A stretch of DNA of 43,613 bases from Calothrix sp. MO_167.B12 (GTDB lineage Bacteria; Cyanobacteriota; Cyanobacteriia; Cyanobacteriales; Nostocaceae). The stretch's first letter is position 1. Every line of letters starts with the position of its first letter. The notes under the pieces were generated by a model, which searched no databases, was not told the DNA's origin, and saw only the letters and a list, made by a program, of their open reading frames with translations. The translations under genes and the position numbers were made by a program. Of the stretch, positions 42,873-43,613 are shown in pieces. The stretch spans positions 1-43,613 of the forward strand of contig JASJCJ010000025.1 of the NCBI GenBank assembly GCA_030066045.1, read 5' to 3'.

Positions 42873-43170
42873 AGGGCTTGCTGTTCGCGTAGCGTAGCGT
42901 TAGCTATAAAAGTCATGATTGTGGGGGTAGGGAACGGGAAACTCAAGGGCAGGGAACTTTTAACAGTTTCAGCCTTATTGTTTCCCATTTTTTGAACTCC
43001 AATCTTCTTGTCACGACTCGCGCGTTCCCGAGCCAGTCCGTTGGGCGGCTGCGCCGACTTGTAGGAACTGGCGTTTGCGACTGTCGTCGTCGCGGGGTCG
43101 CTCGTCAATGCAAGATTTTTAAGCCTTATATCCCTATTCTCTTGCACTTTTTTCGACAAAAATCGCCTGA
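42873..43170. repeat. Dispersed element, copy 2, with a 94-bp secondary insertion
   Basis: Shares ordered blocks with copy 1 at 18837. Between TTGTCA and ATGCAAGATTTTTAA, which are adjacent in copy 1, it holds an extra 94 bp (43014-43107) that is GC-rich and ends in a second GTCA. The flanking GTCA/GTCA pair looks like a target-site duplication. Confidence 0.75.
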
Positions 43171-43333
43171 GGTGCTTACAGCATAAGAGTTTTAAAGTTA
43201 TTTAGTAGACCCTAGGTAACTGCTGAGGGGTTAGGGAATACCAAGAAATAAATTGTCCCATATTGTGGGGTAGGCATCCCTGGGAACCCCTTTGATATCA
43301 AATCCGTTCATTTACTTACCATATTTTCGTCAC

Positions 43334-43395
43334 CTCACCCCGTCCGACCGACTCCCCTCTCCGAACTTGCGGAGAGGGGAAGGGGGTGAGGTTTT
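43334..43395. repeat. CCTCACCCC ... GGGGTGAGG inverted repeat
   Basis: Outer arms CCTCACCCC and GGGGGTGAGG, inner arms CTCCCCTCTCCG and CGGAGAGGGG around AACTTG, followed by TTTTT. Same family as 3948-4026. It could act as a terminator on the + strand. Confidence 0.75.
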
Positions 43396-43487
43396 TGCGG
43401 TAACTAATCATCCGGATTTCATATGATACAGGCAAGGATGCCTGTACCACTGTTAAACTTTGGGATATTTTTTTAAGCTGTTAAGCG

Positions 43488-43611
43488 TCTAAATTGTATA
43501 CATAAAGCGGGCAGGACTTCGGCGTGAGCTCAGACGTTCGGCTCAGCTCAGTCGAGCCGTCGAACGCTGCCCGCACTACAATAACCTGGTTTTTTACTTT
43601 ATACAATTTAG
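43488..43611. mobile_element. MITE-like element with nested hairpin at the window end
   Basis: Outer arms CTAAATTGTATAcaTAAAG (43489-43507) and CTTTATACAATTTAG (43597-43611). Inside, GCGGGCAG (43506-43513) pairs with CTGCCCGC, and the loop is filled by a GC-rich, self-complementary insert including GTTCGGCTCAGCTCAGTCGA. The uninterrupted version of the inner hairpin is at 10920-10936. No gene is seen from 43171 to the window end. Confidence 0.7.
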
Positions 43612-43613
43612 CT

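Noticed and set aside
42992-43186. 64-codon ORF after the decarboxylase
   Set aside because: It lies wholly in the dispersed element and its 94-bp insert, with no protein-like pattern.

Overview
The window comes from a cyanobacterial chromosome, most likely a filamentous or otherwise repeat-rich species. The evidence is abundant HIP1 octamers (GCGATCGC), an RpaA-type response regulator, a gpmI-secG pair, a valyl-tRNA synthetase carrying the cyanobacterial CAAD membrane domain, a COP23-domain protein and an apocarotenoid oxygenase. Heptameric short tandem repeats, small palindromic dispersed repeats and MITE-like elements are also typical. There is no rRNA, tRNA or CRISPR array that I can recognise.

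Layout. 1-7.5 kb: the end of an unidentified + strand gene, then minus-strand genes for a trypsin/WD40 protein, a COP23 protein overlapping a second trypsin-like protease, a lipoprotein alkaline phosphatase, and a translationally coupled pair of conserved hypotheticals. 7.6-18.8 kb: mostly core genes, namely carotenoid oxygenase, rpaA, a matrixin-like metallopeptidase, secG, gpmI, valS and a coiled-coil hypothetical, separated by repeat-filled gaps. 19.4-38.3 kb: an accessory island with a two-gene Tc (toxin complex) system. A 2368-codon TcB-TcC fusion (SpvB / FG-GAP propeller / Rhs cocoon / variable C-terminal cargo) lies upstream of a 2942-codon TcA-like pore protein with two inserted LamG-like domains. 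38.4-42.9 kb: a GH57 glycoside hydrolase diverging from a PLP-dependent decarboxylase. The right edge is repeat DNA.

How it fits together. In characterised Tc toxins, TcA forms a pentameric injection channel and TcB-TcC forms a hollow cocoon that cleaves off and stores the TcC C-terminus as the cargo. Both halves are present on one strand here, so the locus could encode a complete injection machine with a roughly 200-residue lysine/arginine/glutamate-rich cargo I do not recognise. The island shows signs of mobility. Fragments I read as group II intron pieces bracket the TcB-C gene, with an HNH tail on the left and 5' ribozyme domains on the right. A truncated antisense gene abuts the intron. 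A DUF559 nuclease gene sits inside a 23-bp inverted repeat. An internally deleted IS200-type transposase lies at the right end.

The repeat family bracketing the DUF559 gene (CCCCTCC-N-GGAGGGG palindromes) is also present three times, in frame, inside the TcB-C coding sequence. Elsewhere, repeats run into the 3' ends of several genes and supply their last codons or stop codons. All functional statements are from reading sequence only; no database search was run.
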